DNA of 64,000 bases from Acidobacteriaceae bacterium (GCA_003139095.1 PLHW01000037.1:26490-90489), one strand, 5' to 3'. Numbered from the stretch's first letter, positions 53,618-62,345 are shown. Program-made: numbers and translations. The notes: a model not told the origin generated them from the letters alone.

Positions 53618-54868
53618 TTATTTCGGCTCGAAGTAGTGGCGGCCCGCTAGTACATCCGCCTCGGAGATGATGACCGCGTCGTCGGTCACCTGCGCTTTCA
53701 TCGGCACCGGGTTGCATCCTCCCGGCATCCCGATCGATTGCAGGTTCATCGGCGCCGCGCAGTTCTTGCAGATCACCGCTTGCTTGGTTTTATAAAAGCC
53801 CACCGCCCCGCAGATTTCGCACGCATCAAACAGCGTCGCCACTTTCCCGTCTGGCTTCTGATACAGCCAGAACCGCACCTCCACGCCGTTCTCCTTCACC
53901 TGGTACCGGTGCAACTCTCCGTCATAAACCGTTTTTATGGGAATCGAGACTTTACCATCCAGGAACGTCACTTCGGTCGACGGCGAAAGCGCGCTCGCGC
54001 TCTTTTCATAAATAAATCCCGCCGTCACCATCACAATAAACACAAACGAGCACACATACACCGACGCCATCCACAGCCGCTCCTTGCGCGCGCTCCACAG
54101 GGCTTTGCGCCGCGCCGCCCCCGCCGGCGGCAGTTCCACCGGTTGCCGGCTCTTCATCTCGAACAGCACCATCAGCCCGGCCAGCACCAGAATCGTAATA
54201 AAGAAGAAAAGCTCGTTACGCACGATCGGCCCGATAATCGCCATCTCCTGTCGCGAGGAGGGAAGCACGCCGTTCTCTGAAAGTTCGTGCAGTCCGCCAA
54301 TCACCAGTTGCGCCGCTACCAGGAACAGAATCGCGGTCGTGATGCGGAAGAATTTCTGCAGGTTGATCTTGACGCTCCCCTTCACAAACATCACGCCAAA
54401 CAGGATCGCAACAAAAATCCCCAGCACCGTTCCGATAAAACTCAGCAGCTCGCTCGAATTCAGCGTCACCGCCGACAGAATCAGCACCGTCTCCACGCCC
54501 TCCCGCAGCACCATCAGAAAGACGAACAGGAACAGCCCGATCCACGCATCCTCGCGCGCGAACAGTCCAATCTTCCCCTCGATCTCGCCCTTCATCTTTC
54601 GCCCCGTCTTCATCATGAAAATAATCATGGTGACGACGAACACGGCGGCCAACAGCATGACCCAGCCTTCAAAAATGTCTTCATTTAACTTGAAGCGCGC
54701 GACAACCACAGCCAGCCCAATCGACCCCGCAAACGCGGCAGCCAGCGCCGCATACACCGACTTGCGCAGGTCATTGCGCCCAATCTTCGCCAGATAAGCC
54801 AGCGTGATCCCAACAATCAGCGCAGCCTCAACCCCTTCGCGCAGCGTAATAATGAATGCTTGCAACAT
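53618..54868 (-). CDS. FTR1-family iron permease with C-terminal DUF2318-like Cys domain
   Basis: Protein of 416 aa. Residues 1-250 are the FTR1/EfeU permease: seven helices with the two iron-motifs REGVE at 10-14 and 122-126. After an additional helix (SVYVCSFVFIVMVTAGFIY), residues about 300-416 form a periplasmic domain with C350-x2-C353 ... C367-x2-C370 ... C385 (DACEICGAVGFY, then VICKNCAAPMN and GGCNP), resembling DUF2318 Fe-S/metal-binding proteins that accompany FTR1 in other bacteria. It would import iron across the inner membrane, with the Cys domain handling redox or delivery. First gene of the four-gene operon, behind candidate Fur/DtxR and CRP sites. Confidence 0.9.
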   Translation of the reverse strand: MLQAFIITLREGVEAALIVGITLAYLAKIGRNDLRKSVYAALAAAFAGSIGLAVVVARFKLNEDIFEGWVMLLAAVFVVTMIIFMMKTGRKMKGEIEGKIGLFAREDAWIGLFLFVFLMVLREGVETVLILSAVTLNSSELLSFIGTVLGIFVAILFGVMFVKGSVKINLQKFFRITTAILFLVAAQLVIGGLHELSENGVLPSSRQEMAIIGPIVRNELFFFITILVLAGLMVLFEMKSRQPVELPPAGAARRKALWSARKERLWMASVYVCSFVFIVMVTAGFIYEKSASALSPSTEVTFLDGKVSIPIKTVYDGELHRYQVKENGVEVRFWLYQKPDGKVATLFDACEICGAVGFYKTKQAVICKNCAAPMNLQSIGMPGGCNPVPMKAQVTDDAVIISEADVLAGRHYFEPK

Positions 54869-54941
54869 GAAAACTCGACCTCGATCCCGTTACGCCTGAA
54901 TTACTGTTCCGTCGGATGCCCGTTATACCCCGACTCCTAAA

Positions 54942-54962
54942 TGAAAATGAATTTCAATTTCA
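54942..54962. promoter_or_regulatory. Fur/DtxR-like palindrome upstream of the iron operon
   Basis: A 21-bp inverted repeat with arms TGAAA-x-TGAA and TTCA-x-TTTCA is mismatched only at its centre and one symmetric pair. It lies about 75 bp upstream of the FTR1 start. The AT-rich NATNAT pattern resembles Fur boxes. A second small dyad, TATCC-ATA-GGATA, follows at 54964-54976. Either could be bound by the operon's own DtxR-like domain or by a Fur protein; both are inferences. Confidence 0.55.
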
Positions 54963-55020
54963 ATATCCATAGGATACGGTTCCAGGACCGCCCCGGTCAA
55001 CGCGCCCAGTCACGACCCGC

Positions 55021-55036
55021 TGTGATTTGCATCACA
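55021..55036. promoter_or_regulatory. Perfect CRP-type dyad TGTGATTTGCATCACA
   Basis: An exact TGTGA-N6-TCACA site lies between the iron operon (start 54868, minus) and the mazEF pair (start 55136, plus). It is the best of four CRP/FNR-like sites in the window and could act on either promoter. Confidence 0.55.
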
Positions 55037-55106
55037 CGGGGAATTGGCGCATTGAGTGGGTCGGCCACAAACTCAGCGGGTTTGGATATTGCCGGCACTT
55101 GTGCTA

Positions 55107-55120
55107 GGTTACATGTAACC
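55107..55120. promoter_or_regulatory. Palindromic operator of the toxin-antitoxin pair
   Basis: GGTTACATGTAACC is a perfect 14-bp palindrome ending 15 bp before the antitoxin ATG. Antitoxins of this kind usually repress their own operon through such a site, so autoregulation is the likely role. Confidence 0.6.
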
Positions 55121-55135
55121 CTTTGGGGAGTCACG

Positions 55136-55360
55136 ATGGCGCCACGCACTCACTCCAAGCCGTCTCGGGATAAAGTTCGAGCGCATCGCCAGCGCCTGCG
55201 CCAGCAGGGTTTGCGCCCCATCCAGATTTGGGTTCCCGACATGCGCTCGCCGGCCTTTGTGACCGAGGCACACCGGCAGTCTCTCGCGGTTTCGATGAGC
55301 CCCCACGCCAGGGAGGACCAGGACTTCGTTGACGCCATCTCTGACGGGCGCGCCCTGTGA
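55136..55360 (+). CDS. mazE: MazE-family antitoxin
   Basis: Protein of 74 aa. The ATG at 55136 follows GGGGAG; longer in-frame sequence upstream crosses the operator and is not used. Sequence typical of the antitoxin MazE family found with PemK/MazF toxins: SKPSRDKVRAHRQRLRQQGL, RPIQIWVPDMRSPAFVTEAH, and a C-terminal acidic ... DFVDAISDG toxin-binding tail. Stop overlaps the toxin start (GTGA). It neutralises the toxin and, by analogy, represses the operon. Confidence 0.88.
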   Translation: MAPRTHSKPSRDKVRAHRQRLRQQGLRPIQIWVPDMRSPAFVTEAHRQSLAVSMSPHAREDQDFVDAISDGRAL

Positions 55361-55701
55361 AGCGCGGCGAAATTTGGACCGTCGCCGGCGCCAAGGACTA
55401 TGCCGGAAAGCCCCGCCCCGTCGTGATCGTTCAAGACGACCGTTTCGACAGGACAGACTCGATCACCGTCTGCGCATTCACCACCGACCCAACCGATGCT
55501 CCTTTGTTTCGCCTGCCGGTCGGGCCCAGCGAAAGCAACGGCCTGCGTGCTGCTTGCCGGCTCATGGTAGATAAGATGACGACCGTCCCCAAGGCAAGGA
55601 TCGGCGTTCGCATCGGCCGCCTTGCTGACGAGGATATGGTCAGGCTGAATCGTGCCGTTCTGGTCTTCCTGGGCATCGCCGCTCCCGGCGGCAGCGAGTA
55701 G
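55357..55701 (+). CDS. mazF: MazF/PemK-family mRNA interferase toxin
   Basis: Protein of 114 aa with a GTG start overlapping the antitoxin stop. Family features: MKRGEIWTVAGAKDYAGKPR at the N-terminus, PVVIVQDDRF, VCAFTTDPTD, and VDKMTTVPKARIGVRIG near the end. These toxins cleave mRNA at short motifs when free of antitoxin. A clear intrinsic terminator follows. Confidence 0.9.
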   Translation: MKRGEIWTVAGAKDYAGKPRPVVIVQDDRFDRTDSITVCAFTTDPTDAPLFRLPVGPSESNGLRAACRLMVDKMTTVPKARIGVRIGRLADEDMVRLNRAVLVFLGIAAPGGSE

Positions 55702-55744
55702 CTGGAATCGCACTTGTAACTGGACAGGTTATGCGCTCCCAAAT

Positions 55745-55775
55745 CCCGAACCCTCGCAGTTCGGGTTTCTTTTTC
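55745..55775 (+). terminator. Intrinsic terminator after mazF
   Basis: CCCGAAC-CCTCGCA-GTTCGGG (55745-55765) is a 7-bp stem followed by TTTCTTTTT, 44 bp after the toxin stop. Confidence 0.85.
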
Positions 55776-55849
55776 CGAAGGCCCCCGACGCAAGTGTCAA
55801 GCGGGTGTGCCGAGTGCGCTTGACGGCTGACTTTGACAAGCAGGTTGGG

Positions 55850-55885
55850 TTTCTCCGTGTCTCTGTGCCTCCGTGGCAGAAATAA
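55850..55885. repeat. CTCCGTGTCTCTGTGCCTCC-type sequence
   Basis: GTTTCTCCGTGTCTCTGTGC followed by CTCCGTGGCAGAAATAA lies in the gap between mazF and the SprT-like gene. Similar phrases recur in intergenic DNA of several bacterial phyla as I remember them, so this is probably a dispersed repeat fragment. Confidence 0.35.
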
Positions 55886-55907
55886 CTGAATCGCCCCCCG
55901 CCACCCC

Positions 55908-56624
55908 TCACACAATCCGCAAGAATTTCTTCGCCTTCCCCACTTCCGGAAACAAATTCTCCTCCGCCACAAACTCCCGCGAGTGTACGCACCTCCGGCT
56001 CCCCCGCAGCTTCACCGGATGCTTCAAGTGCAGCATCTCGTGATACATGATGTACTCCACCGCATACCTCGGTACGCGCGCATCGTCAAACACGCGGCTG
56101 ATCACAATCGTATTGTGCGCCGGATCGTAATGCCCCAGCCGGTTCCGCGCATGCTCCCGGCTCCACGTCAGTTGCGGCCGCCCCATCAGCCCATGGAAAA
56201 ACCGCCGGTTCAGCTCGTCGAAAATTTCTTCCAAATGGTAGTGATGCCCCCGCGCCGAGTGGATGTGCTTGCGCCCTCGCATCTGCCGCATCAGGCGCGC
56301 CTTCGCCGCCACGTCGTGCCCCGCGACATACCGCCGGTAGCGCGCGCTCTCGGCCCGGTCAATCGGCTTGCGGTAAAGCTTCGCCAGAAGAATGTGCGCG
56401 ATCGCCCGCAGCACAGCCTCCGGCGCCCCCTCCAGCAAATCTGACAGCCGAATAAAAAGCTCCGACTGCCGCAGCCGGATCGTGTTGTTGATGGAAACGA
56501 ACGGATAGAAGCGCACATGCATCGCGGGCGCAGGCGTTCGCGGACGCAGTTCCGCAAACGCATCGCGAAAAATTTCTAAAATCTCCGCCGGCACGAAAAA
56601 AAGATTAGCACGAAGCGCGCTCAA
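55908..56624 (-). CDS. SprT-like zinc metallopeptidase
   Basis: Protein of 238 aa. Start is TTG at 56624 overlapping the previous stop (TTGA), with no ribosome site, so translation is probably coupled. Central and C-terminal SprT-like domain: HHYHLEEIFDELNRRFFHGL, QLTWSREHARNRLGHYD, TIVISRVFDD, and the zinc motif YIMYHEMLHLKHPVKL (HExxH-like HEMLH). SprT proteins are zinc peptidases; eukaryotic Spartan cleaves DNA-protein crosslinks. Its presence at the end of an operon headed by uvrA is suggestive of DNA repair but unproven. Confidence 0.85.
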   Translation of the reverse strand: MSALRANLFFVPAEILEIFRDAFAELRPRTPAPAMHVRFYPFVSINNTIRLRQSELFIRLSDLLEGAPEAVLRAIAHILLAKLYRKPIDRAESARYRRYVAGHDVAAKARLMRQMRGRKHIHSARGHHYHLEEIFDELNRRFFHGLMGRPQLTWSREHARNRLGHYDPAHNTIVISRVFDDARVPRYAVEYIMYHEMLHLKHPVKLRGSRRCVHSREFVAEENLFPEVGKAKKFLRIV

Positions 56625-57142
56625 TTCTTCTTCTTGTGCTTCATGTACTCCTCAACTTCCACCAGCGTCTTCCGATGCTCCTCCGCGCTCGAATCCACCG
56701 TGTCCAGCGCATCCGTCAGCAGAAACTCGTACTGCTGCGCCTCCGCCGGATTCGCCGCCGCTGCGTCCTTCAAAGCGCGCAACTTCGATTGAAACTCCGT
56801 ATCCGCCTCAATCACCGTCTTCATCGGCTTGCGAATATCGTTCTTCCGCCCCACGTACATGTCGATGTTGTCGTTCAGTTCGTCATACAGCGTCAGGAAA
56901 TCCTGCAGCATGTCGTGCGTCTGAAGTCCGCGCTCCTTCGTCTTCGCGTCGCTCCGCATCTGCTCCAGTTTCGCCATCCGGTCGCGCGAAAACGTCACAT
57001 AAAGTTTCAATCGCTCGTCCGGATACAGCATTGCATCGCGCAACTGGTTGATCTCGTCCCGCGTCAGCGGATCCCGCGCACGCTGCCCAAACACCGGCAA
57101 CACGCACAGCAGAAACAATCCCACCGCGCGCCACCCGCTCAT
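56621..57142 (-). CDS. Secreted helical protein, unknown function
   Basis: Protein of 173 aa. Signal peptide (VGLFLLCVLPVFG), then a mostly helical, charged protein (DEINQLRDAMLYPDERLKLY, MAKLEQMRSDAK, DELNDNIDMYVGRKNDIRKP) and a Lys-rich end. I do not recognise the family. It overlaps its upstream neighbour by ATGA and the SprT-like gene downstream, so it belongs to a translationally coupled operon. Confidence 0.75.
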   Translation of the reverse strand: MSGWRAVGLFLLCVLPVFGQRARDPLTRDEINQLRDAMLYPDERLKLYVTFSRDRMAKLEQMRSDAKTKERGLQTHDMLQDFLTLYDELNDNIDMYVGRKNDIRKPMKTVIEADTEFQSKLRALKDAAAANPAEAQQYEFLLTDALDTVDSSAEEHRKTLVEVEEYMKHKKKN

Positions 57143-57582
57143 CGCCCGCCTTTCCGTTTGTCTGAAAACATTTCCTTCAGCAGCACGGTCCGCACGTCTT
57201 CAAGCCGCCGCACCGCCTGTTCCACCGGCGCTTGATCGTCGAACGCCAGCGTGCGCTTGATGTCGCTCAATTTCACCGACACCTTGCGCGCCGCAATCTC
57301 CACGTTCTTAAGATGTGTCTTGGTCTGCACCGCCGCGTCGCGCGCTTCCTCGAAATACGCCACAATCTCATTCACCGCGGCCCGCGCCTCATCCACGTGT
57401 CCTTCCACATACAAGTTGTCCGCCACGTGCAGTTCCTGCTGCGCGATTCGAATGCACAGTTCCGGCCGGTCCTCCGGGCGCGCCTTCTCCACCCGCGCCT
57501 TCAACTGCGCCGTGGTTTCGTCCGCCGCACAATTGGCGCCCGCCACCGCCAGCATGAAAAACATTAGAGCCAGTCGTCGCAT
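57139..57582 (-). CDS. Secreted helical protein, unknown function
   Basis: Protein of 147 aa with a signal peptide (ALMFFMLAVAGANCAA) and a helical body: TTAQLKARVEKARPEDRPEL, CIRIAQQELHVADNLYVEGH, and DEARAAVNEIVAYFEEARD. No known domain recognised. Begins 1 bp after the TPR gene stop and overlaps the next gene by ATGA. Confidence 0.75.
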   Translation of the reverse strand: MRRLALMFFMLAVAGANCAADETTAQLKARVEKARPEDRPELCIRIAQQELHVADNLYVEGHVDEARAAVNEIVAYFEEARDAAVQTKTHLKNVEIAARKVSVKLSDIKRTLAFDDQAPVEQAVRRLEDVRTVLLKEMFSDKRKGGR

Positions 57583-57583
57583 G

Positions 57584-58912
57584 TCACTTTTTCTTCGGCT
57601 CGATCGCGATCAGCCGATGTTTTGCCTGCCACTCCTGATCGGGATACTTCCCTCCTGCCGTATCCAGAAAGTGGTGATAGTCGAGCGATGCCTGCTTGTA
57701 ATCCCCCAGGTGATCGTAGGCCGACGCCCGCAGAAAAAAACAGATCGCCGGCATCTCCGCGCCCAACGCCGCCCGCCCGTTCAGCGCTCGCACCGTCAGT
57801 TCGAAATTCTTATTTTCGCTCGCCGCAAACGCCAAATCGATATACGTATCCGCCACGTCGCGTTTCAGCCGCACCGCCGCCAGCAACTCCTCCTGCGCCT
57901 CCGGAAATTTCTTTTCCCGCAGCAGCGCCTGTCCCAGCGCCCGGTGCAACTCCGCGTCATTCGGTCGCGCCGCCACCAGTGGCCGGTACGCCGCTTCCGC
58001 CAGATCGTTCTTGCCCGCCATCGCGCACACATCCGCCAGATCGCGCTGCGCCTCCGTATCCTTCGGCGCGAGCTTCAGCGCCGCCTGCAACTCCCCAATC
58101 GCGTCGTCCGTTTTCTTCTCCGCCGCCAGCACGCGCCCCAGTTGCAAATGCAGTCCCTCATCGTCCGCGCGATCCGCCGCCATCCGCCGCAGCAGCGGTT
58201 CCGCATCTGCCACCCGCCCTGACTTCATATAAATATTTGTCAGCCCAATCGCCGCCTCGGTCGAATGCGGATCCAGCGCCACTACCTTTTTGTATTCAAT
58301 CTCCGCCGCGGCAAAATCCTTCTGCCGCTCATCCAGCAGCCCCGCCGAAAGATGTGGCTCAGGATCGCTGGGAGTCAATTCCGCAGCCTTCGCGTATGCC
58401 TTCAAAGCCTCCGCCGGTTCGCGGTTTTCCAGCGCGTGCCCAAGCGACAGCCACGCCCGTGCCCTTCCCTCCTCCACGTGCGCCGTCGGCGTCAGCGCCG
58501 TCGCCGCCCGCAAATATCTTTCCGCTTCCGGATCGTGCGTGCGCTCCAGCATCAGCCCCAAATTTAAATTCGATTCGAAAACATCCGCCCGCGCCCCCAC
58601 CGACTTCCGATAGGCCGCAATCGAATCCTCGTTCCGCCCCATGCGATTGAGCACAAATCCCAGATCGAACCACGCCTGGTACGCCCACGGCTGCTTGTTT
58701 TCCGGATCGCCCGCCAGCGCTTTCTTCAGCAGCGCTTCTGCGGACGTGAAATCGTTTTTCTGGATCGCCTCTTCCGCGCTCGCAATCTCGGCCGGTTGTT
58801 CCTCGACGGCTTCCCGATGATGACGCACCGTAGTATGCGTCTGAATATCCTGCCCCAGCGCGCCGCCGGCCAGCAGAATCAAAACCATCGCGCTCCGTCC
58901 CGTCCATTTCAC
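57584..58912 (-). CDS. Secreted tetratricopeptide-repeat protein
   Basis: Protein of 442 aa. Signal peptide (MVLILLAGGALG), then about nine to ten TPR units, for example NKQPWAYQAWFDLGFVLNRM, AYRKSVGARADVFESNLNLG and ADAEPLLRRMAADRADDEGL. Probably a periplasmic scaffold. It is the second gene of the uvrA operon, starting 23 bp after the uvrA stop. Confidence 0.85.
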   Translation of the reverse strand: MKWTGRSAMVLILLAGGALGQDIQTHTTVRHHREAVEEQPAEIASAEEAIQKNDFTSAEALLKKALAGDPENKQPWAYQAWFDLGFVLNRMGRNEDSIAAYRKSVGARADVFESNLNLGLMLERTHDPEAERYLRAATALTPTAHVEEGRARAWLSLGHALENREPAEALKAYAKAAELTPSDPEPHLSAGLLDERQKDFAAAEIEYKKVVALDPHSTEAAIGLTNIYMKSGRVADAEPLLRRMAADRADDEGLHLQLGRVLAAEKKTDDAIGELQAALKLAPKDTEAQRDLADVCAMAGKNDLAEAAYRPLVAARPNDAELHRALGQALLREKKFPEAQEELLAAVRLKRDVADTYIDLAFAASENKNFELTVRALNGRAALGAEMPAICFFLRASAYDHLGDYKQASLDYHHFLDTAGGKYPDQEWQAKHRLIAIEPKKK

Positions 58913-58935
58913 CGTGTGCCCGCCGCGCCCATCGC

Positions 58936-61900
58936 TCAGCTTAATCCCGCGACGTCCGCGCCCGCCGCCGCGTTCAGCACCCTCTGCAAATATTGCCCCG
59001 TATAAGAATTCTCCAGCTTCGCAATCGCCTCCGGCGGTCCCGCCCCCACCACGCGCCCGCCGCGATCTCCTCCCTCCGGTCCCAAGTCAATCACCCAATC
59101 CGCCGTCTTAATCACCTCAAGATTGTGCTCGATCACAATAATCGACCCTCCCGCATCAATCAGCCGTCGAAACGCAAATAGCAGTTTGCTCACATCGTCA
59201 AAGTGCAGCCCAGTCGTCGGCTCGTCAAATATGTACAGCATCCGGCTCTTCAGCCGTCGCGTGTCCCCGCCCTCGGTCGCGTAAGTCGTCGCCCGCCCGC
59301 CCGCGTGCAAGTGCGCCGCCAGCTTCATGCGCTGCGCCTCGCCCCCACTCAAAGTTGTCGCCGACTGCCCCAACCGCAAATATCCCAGCCCCACTTCGTC
59401 CAGCACGCGCAATTTTTCCGTCAGCCGCGGCGTCTCCGCAAAAAATTTCATTCCCTCCCGCACCGTCATATTCAGCACATCGTGAATGTTCTTTCCCTTG
59501 TACCGAATCTCCAGAATCTGCGGCTTGTACCGCGTCCCCTTGCATTCGTCGCAAATCAGCTCCACGTCCGCCAAAAATTGCATCTCCACCGTCACCGTCC
59601 CATCCCCCTGGCAGTTTTCGCATCGCCCTCCCGGAACGTTGAACGAAAAATGTCCCGCCGCAAATCCCCGCTTCTTCGACTCCGGCAGCCCCGCAAAAAG
59701 CTCGCGGATAATGTCAAACGCCTTAATGTACGTCACCGGATTCGACCGCGGTGTCCGCCCGATCGGCGACTGATCCACCAGCACCACTTCATCGATGTAC
59801 TCTTCCCCCTCAATGCTCGCCCACGAAATCGCCGCCGGCACATTCCCGCTCGACTGCCGCTTCGCCGCCGCCAGCCCCTGAAACAGCACGTCATGCAGCA
59901 GCGAAGATTTCCCCGACCCCGACACGCCCGTAATCGCCACCAGCATGTTCAGCGGAATTTCCAGATCCACACTCTTCAAGTTGTGCGCCCGCGCTCCCGT
60001 CACGCGAATCTTCTGCTTTCCCGGCGCGCGCCGCTTCGGCGGAATCTGAATATGCAGTTCCCCCGCCAAATATCGCCCCGTCAGCGATTGCGGCATCTTC
60101 CTAATTTCTTCATACGTCCCCGCCCCAATCACTTTCCCGCCGCTCTCGCCCGCGCCCGGCCCCAAATCTAAAATCCGGTCCGCCGCCCGCATAATATCCG
60201 GATCGTGCTCCACCACCAGAATCGTGTTCCCTAAATCGCGCAGCCCGTGCAAAATTTTAATCAGCCGGTGCGTGTCGCGGCTGTGCAATCCAATCGACGG
60301 CTCGTCCAGCACATACAACGTCCCCACCAGCCGTGACCCCAGCGACGTCGCCAGCTGAATCCTCTGCGCCTCTCCCCCCGAAAGCGTCGACGCCAGCCGG
60401 TTCAGCGTCAGGTACTCCAGTCCCACGTCATTCAAAAATTTCAGCCGTTCCGTCAACTCCACCAGCAGTCGCTCCGCCACCGCCGCCTGCGCCGCCGTCA
60501 GCCTCAGCTCCTCAAAAAAACGCGCCGCCTCCTCCACCGTCATGCTGCACACCTGGCAAATATCTTTGCCTTCGATCTTCACCTGCCGCGCATCCGTCCG
60601 CAGCCGCGTCCCGCCGCACGCCGAGCACAACGAATACCCTCGATACCGGCTCAAAAAAACGCGCACGTGCAGCTTGTACTTCTTCCTCTCCAGATACTGA
60701 AAAAATCCGCGCACTCCCGGAAACCGCCCCTCACCCTCCGTAATTACTCTCTGCTGTTCCGTCTCCAACTCATACCACGGCACGTCCAGCGGAATCCCCT
60801 CCTGCCGCGCAAACCTCTTCAGCTCCGCAAACAGTGTTCTGTACTTCGGCTTCGTCCACGGCTCAATCGCGCCCTCATTCAGCGTCTTCCCCTTATCCGG
60901 AATCACCAGATCCAAATCGAAATCAATCGTGTTCCCAAATCCCTGGCACCGAGGGCACGCCCCATACGGATTGTTAAACGAAAACAGTCGCGGCTCCGGC
61001 TCCTCATAACGCGTCCCGTCGTTCTTGCACTCAAACCGCTGCGAGAATCGAAAACTCTTCGTCGCCTCACGCTCGCCGTCGCTCGCCTCCCGCGGCGCCG
61101 TCAAAAAAATAACTTCGCCTGCCTCCCGATATCCAATCTCCACCGCATCCACAATGCGCGCTCGCTGATCCCCCGCCACCACCAGCCGATCGATCAGCGC
61201 AAACACCGGCTCTCCGAAATTCACATCCAGCAGCGACTCCGGCGTAGAAAACTCAAAAATCTTCCCGCCCTGAAACAACCGGTTAAACCCGCGCTTCCGC
61301 AATTCAAACAACCGCGTCTTCACCGCCTCGGAAGGCAGGTTCGATTCTTCCGCCTTTTTCGCCGCGAGCTTTCGCCCGCCCTTACCCGCCCGGCCCTTCG
61401 TCGCCCCGCCCTTGAGTGCGTCGCTCTTCTCCTCCACAGCCGGTCCCGCCACAATCGGAAACACCACATTCAACCGCGTCCCCTCGCCCAGCCCCAGAAT
61501 CCGCTCCGCCACCTCGTCCACCGTATCTTTTTTCACTTCCGCGCCGCACACCGCGCAGTACGTCCGCCCAATCCGCGCAAACAGCAGCCGCAAATAGTCG
61601 TAGATCTCCGTCGCCGTCGCCACCGTCGACCGCGGATTCCGCGTAGAATTTTTCTGCTTGATCGCCACCGCCGGCGCAATCCCCTCGATCGAATCCACGT
61701 CCGGCTTCTCAATCCGTTCCAGAAACTGCCGCGCATACGCCGACAGCGACTCCACATACCTCCGCTGCCCCTCCGCATATACCGTGTCAAACGCCAGCGA
61801 CGATTTCCCCGACCCCGAAACCCCCGTCACCACAGTCAAAGCGTTATTCGGAATCTCAAAATCGATATTCTTAAGGTTATGAACCCGCGCCCCCCGCACC

Positions 61901-62028
61901 ACAATGCTGTCCGTAGACGCGCTCCCGCCCGCAGACGCAGGAATCCCGCCCGCAGCCCCACGCTCTGGAATCCGATCCCTAGAATGACTCTCTGAAATGC
62001 TCTGTGCAGTAATACTCTCTGTCGCCAT
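58936..62028 (-). CDS. uvrA: Excinuclease ABC subunit A
   Basis: Protein of 1030 aa; AGGGGAAG precedes the ATG. DNA-damage recognition ATPase of nucleotide excision repair. Two ABC modules are visible: [20 protein letters not shown] (first Walker A, about residue 69) and [17 protein letters not shown] (second), each with a signature LSGGEAQR. Zinc-binding motifs include [31 protein letters not shown] and [14 protein letters not shown]. Compared with the usual length of about 940 aa, it has a Lys/Gly/Ala-rich insertion at about 205-235 ([19 protein letters not shown]) in the first module and a 40-residue N-terminal extension. The operon it heads ends in a SprT-like gene. Confidence 0.96.
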   Translation of the reverse strand: MATESITAQSISESHSRDRIPERGAAGGIPASAGGSASTDSIVVRGARVHNLKNIDFEIPNNALTVVTGVSGSGKSSLAFDTVYAEGQRRYVESLSAYARQFLERIEKPDVDSIEGIAPAVAIKQKNSTRNPRSTVATATEIYDYLRLLFARIGRTYCAVCGAEVKKDTVDEVAERILGLGEGTRLNVVFPIVAGPAVEEKSDALKGGATKGRAGKGGRKLAAKKAEESNLPSEAVKTRLFELRKRGFNRLFQGGKIFEFSTPESLLDVNFGEPVFALIDRLVVAGDQRARIVDAVEIGYREAGEVIFLTAPREASDGEREATKSFRFSQRFECKNDGTRYEEPEPRLFSFNNPYGACPRCQGFGNTIDFDLDLVIPDKGKTLNEGAIEPWTKPKYRTLFAELKRFARQEGIPLDVPWYELETEQQRVITEGEGRFPGVRGFFQYLERKKYKLHVRVFLSRYRGYSLCSACGGTRLRTDARQVKIEGKDICQVCSMTVEEAARFFEELRLTAAQAAVAERLLVELTERLKFLNDVGLEYLTLNRLASTLSGGEAQRIQLATSLGSRLVGTLYVLDEPSIGLHSRDTHRLIKILHGLRDLGNTILVVEHDPDIMRAADRILDLGPGAGESGGKVIGAGTYEEIRKMPQSLTGRYLAGELHIQIPPKRRAPGKQKIRVTGARAHNLKSVDLEIPLNMLVAITGVSGSGKSSLLHDVLFQGLAAAKRQSSGNVPAAISWASIEGEEYIDEVVLVDQSPIGRTPRSNPVTYIKAFDIIRELFAGLPESKKRGFAAGHFSFNVPGGRCENCQGDGTVTVEMQFLADVELICDECKGTRYKPQILEIRYKGKNIHDVLNMTVREGMKFFAETPRLTEKLRVLDEVGLGYLRLGQSATTLSGGEAQRMKLAAHLHAGGRATTYATEGGDTRRLKSRMLYIFDEPTTGLHFDDVSKLLFAFRRLIDAGGSIIVIEHNLEVIKTADWVIDLGPEGGDRGGRVVGAGPPEAIAKLENSYTGQYLQRVLNAAAGADVAGLS

Positions 62029-62208
62029 CTTCCCCTGGGAACGGCAGTGTCCGTTTGACGCTTTACCTACCTCGAAGTCGCATACCCAGCGTCACAGAAC
62101 GGTCAAAACTCGCTACCGAATCTTTCTATTATAAAGGTTCGCTCACAACAGCAAGCTGACCTTGGCGGACTCACACCCACACCGTTATTTATTAACGTCA
62201 ACACGGTC

Positions 62209-62275
62209 CTCCACATCAACGCTCTCGTGCACATCGAAACTCTCATCCACATCAAAACTCTCGTCCACATCAACT
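62209..62275. repeat. 18-bp tandem repeat
   Basis: Almost four copies of CTCGTCCACATCAAAA-type units with an exact 18-bp period (CTCGTGCACATCGAAA, CTCATCCACATCAAAA, CTCGTCCACATCAACT and a partial copy before them). AC-rich on the plus strand. Confidence 0.8.
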
Positions 62276-62276
62276 C

Positions 62277-62345
62277 TGTCATCCTGAGCGCAGCAGAGAC
62301 TTCACAAAGTGAAGTCTCCGCGGAGTCGAAGGACCCCTGCACTCA
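62277..62345. repeat. Dispersed hairpin repeat next to GAGTCGAAGGACCCC
   Basis: GTCATCCTGAGCGCAGCA, then GAGACTTCAC-AAA-GTGAAGTCTC (perfect 10-bp stem, 62296-62318), then CGCGGAGTCGAAGGACCCC. The arrangement of a CATCCTGAGCG start, variable hairpin and GTCGAAGGACCCCTGCACTC end is one I associate with an intergenic repeat common in acidobacterial and some other genomes. Confidence 0.6.

Noticed and set aside
54941..55135. 65-codon N-terminal extension of the MazE antitoxin
   Set aside because: It would translate through the operator palindrome; the ATG at 55136 has a good ribosome site and begins the conserved family sequence.
60667..61995. 442-codon open frame on the plus strand opposite uvrA
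   Set aside because: Arg/Pro/His-rich composition with no domain or ribosome site; it is the mirror of a GC-rich real gene with strong UvrA motifs.
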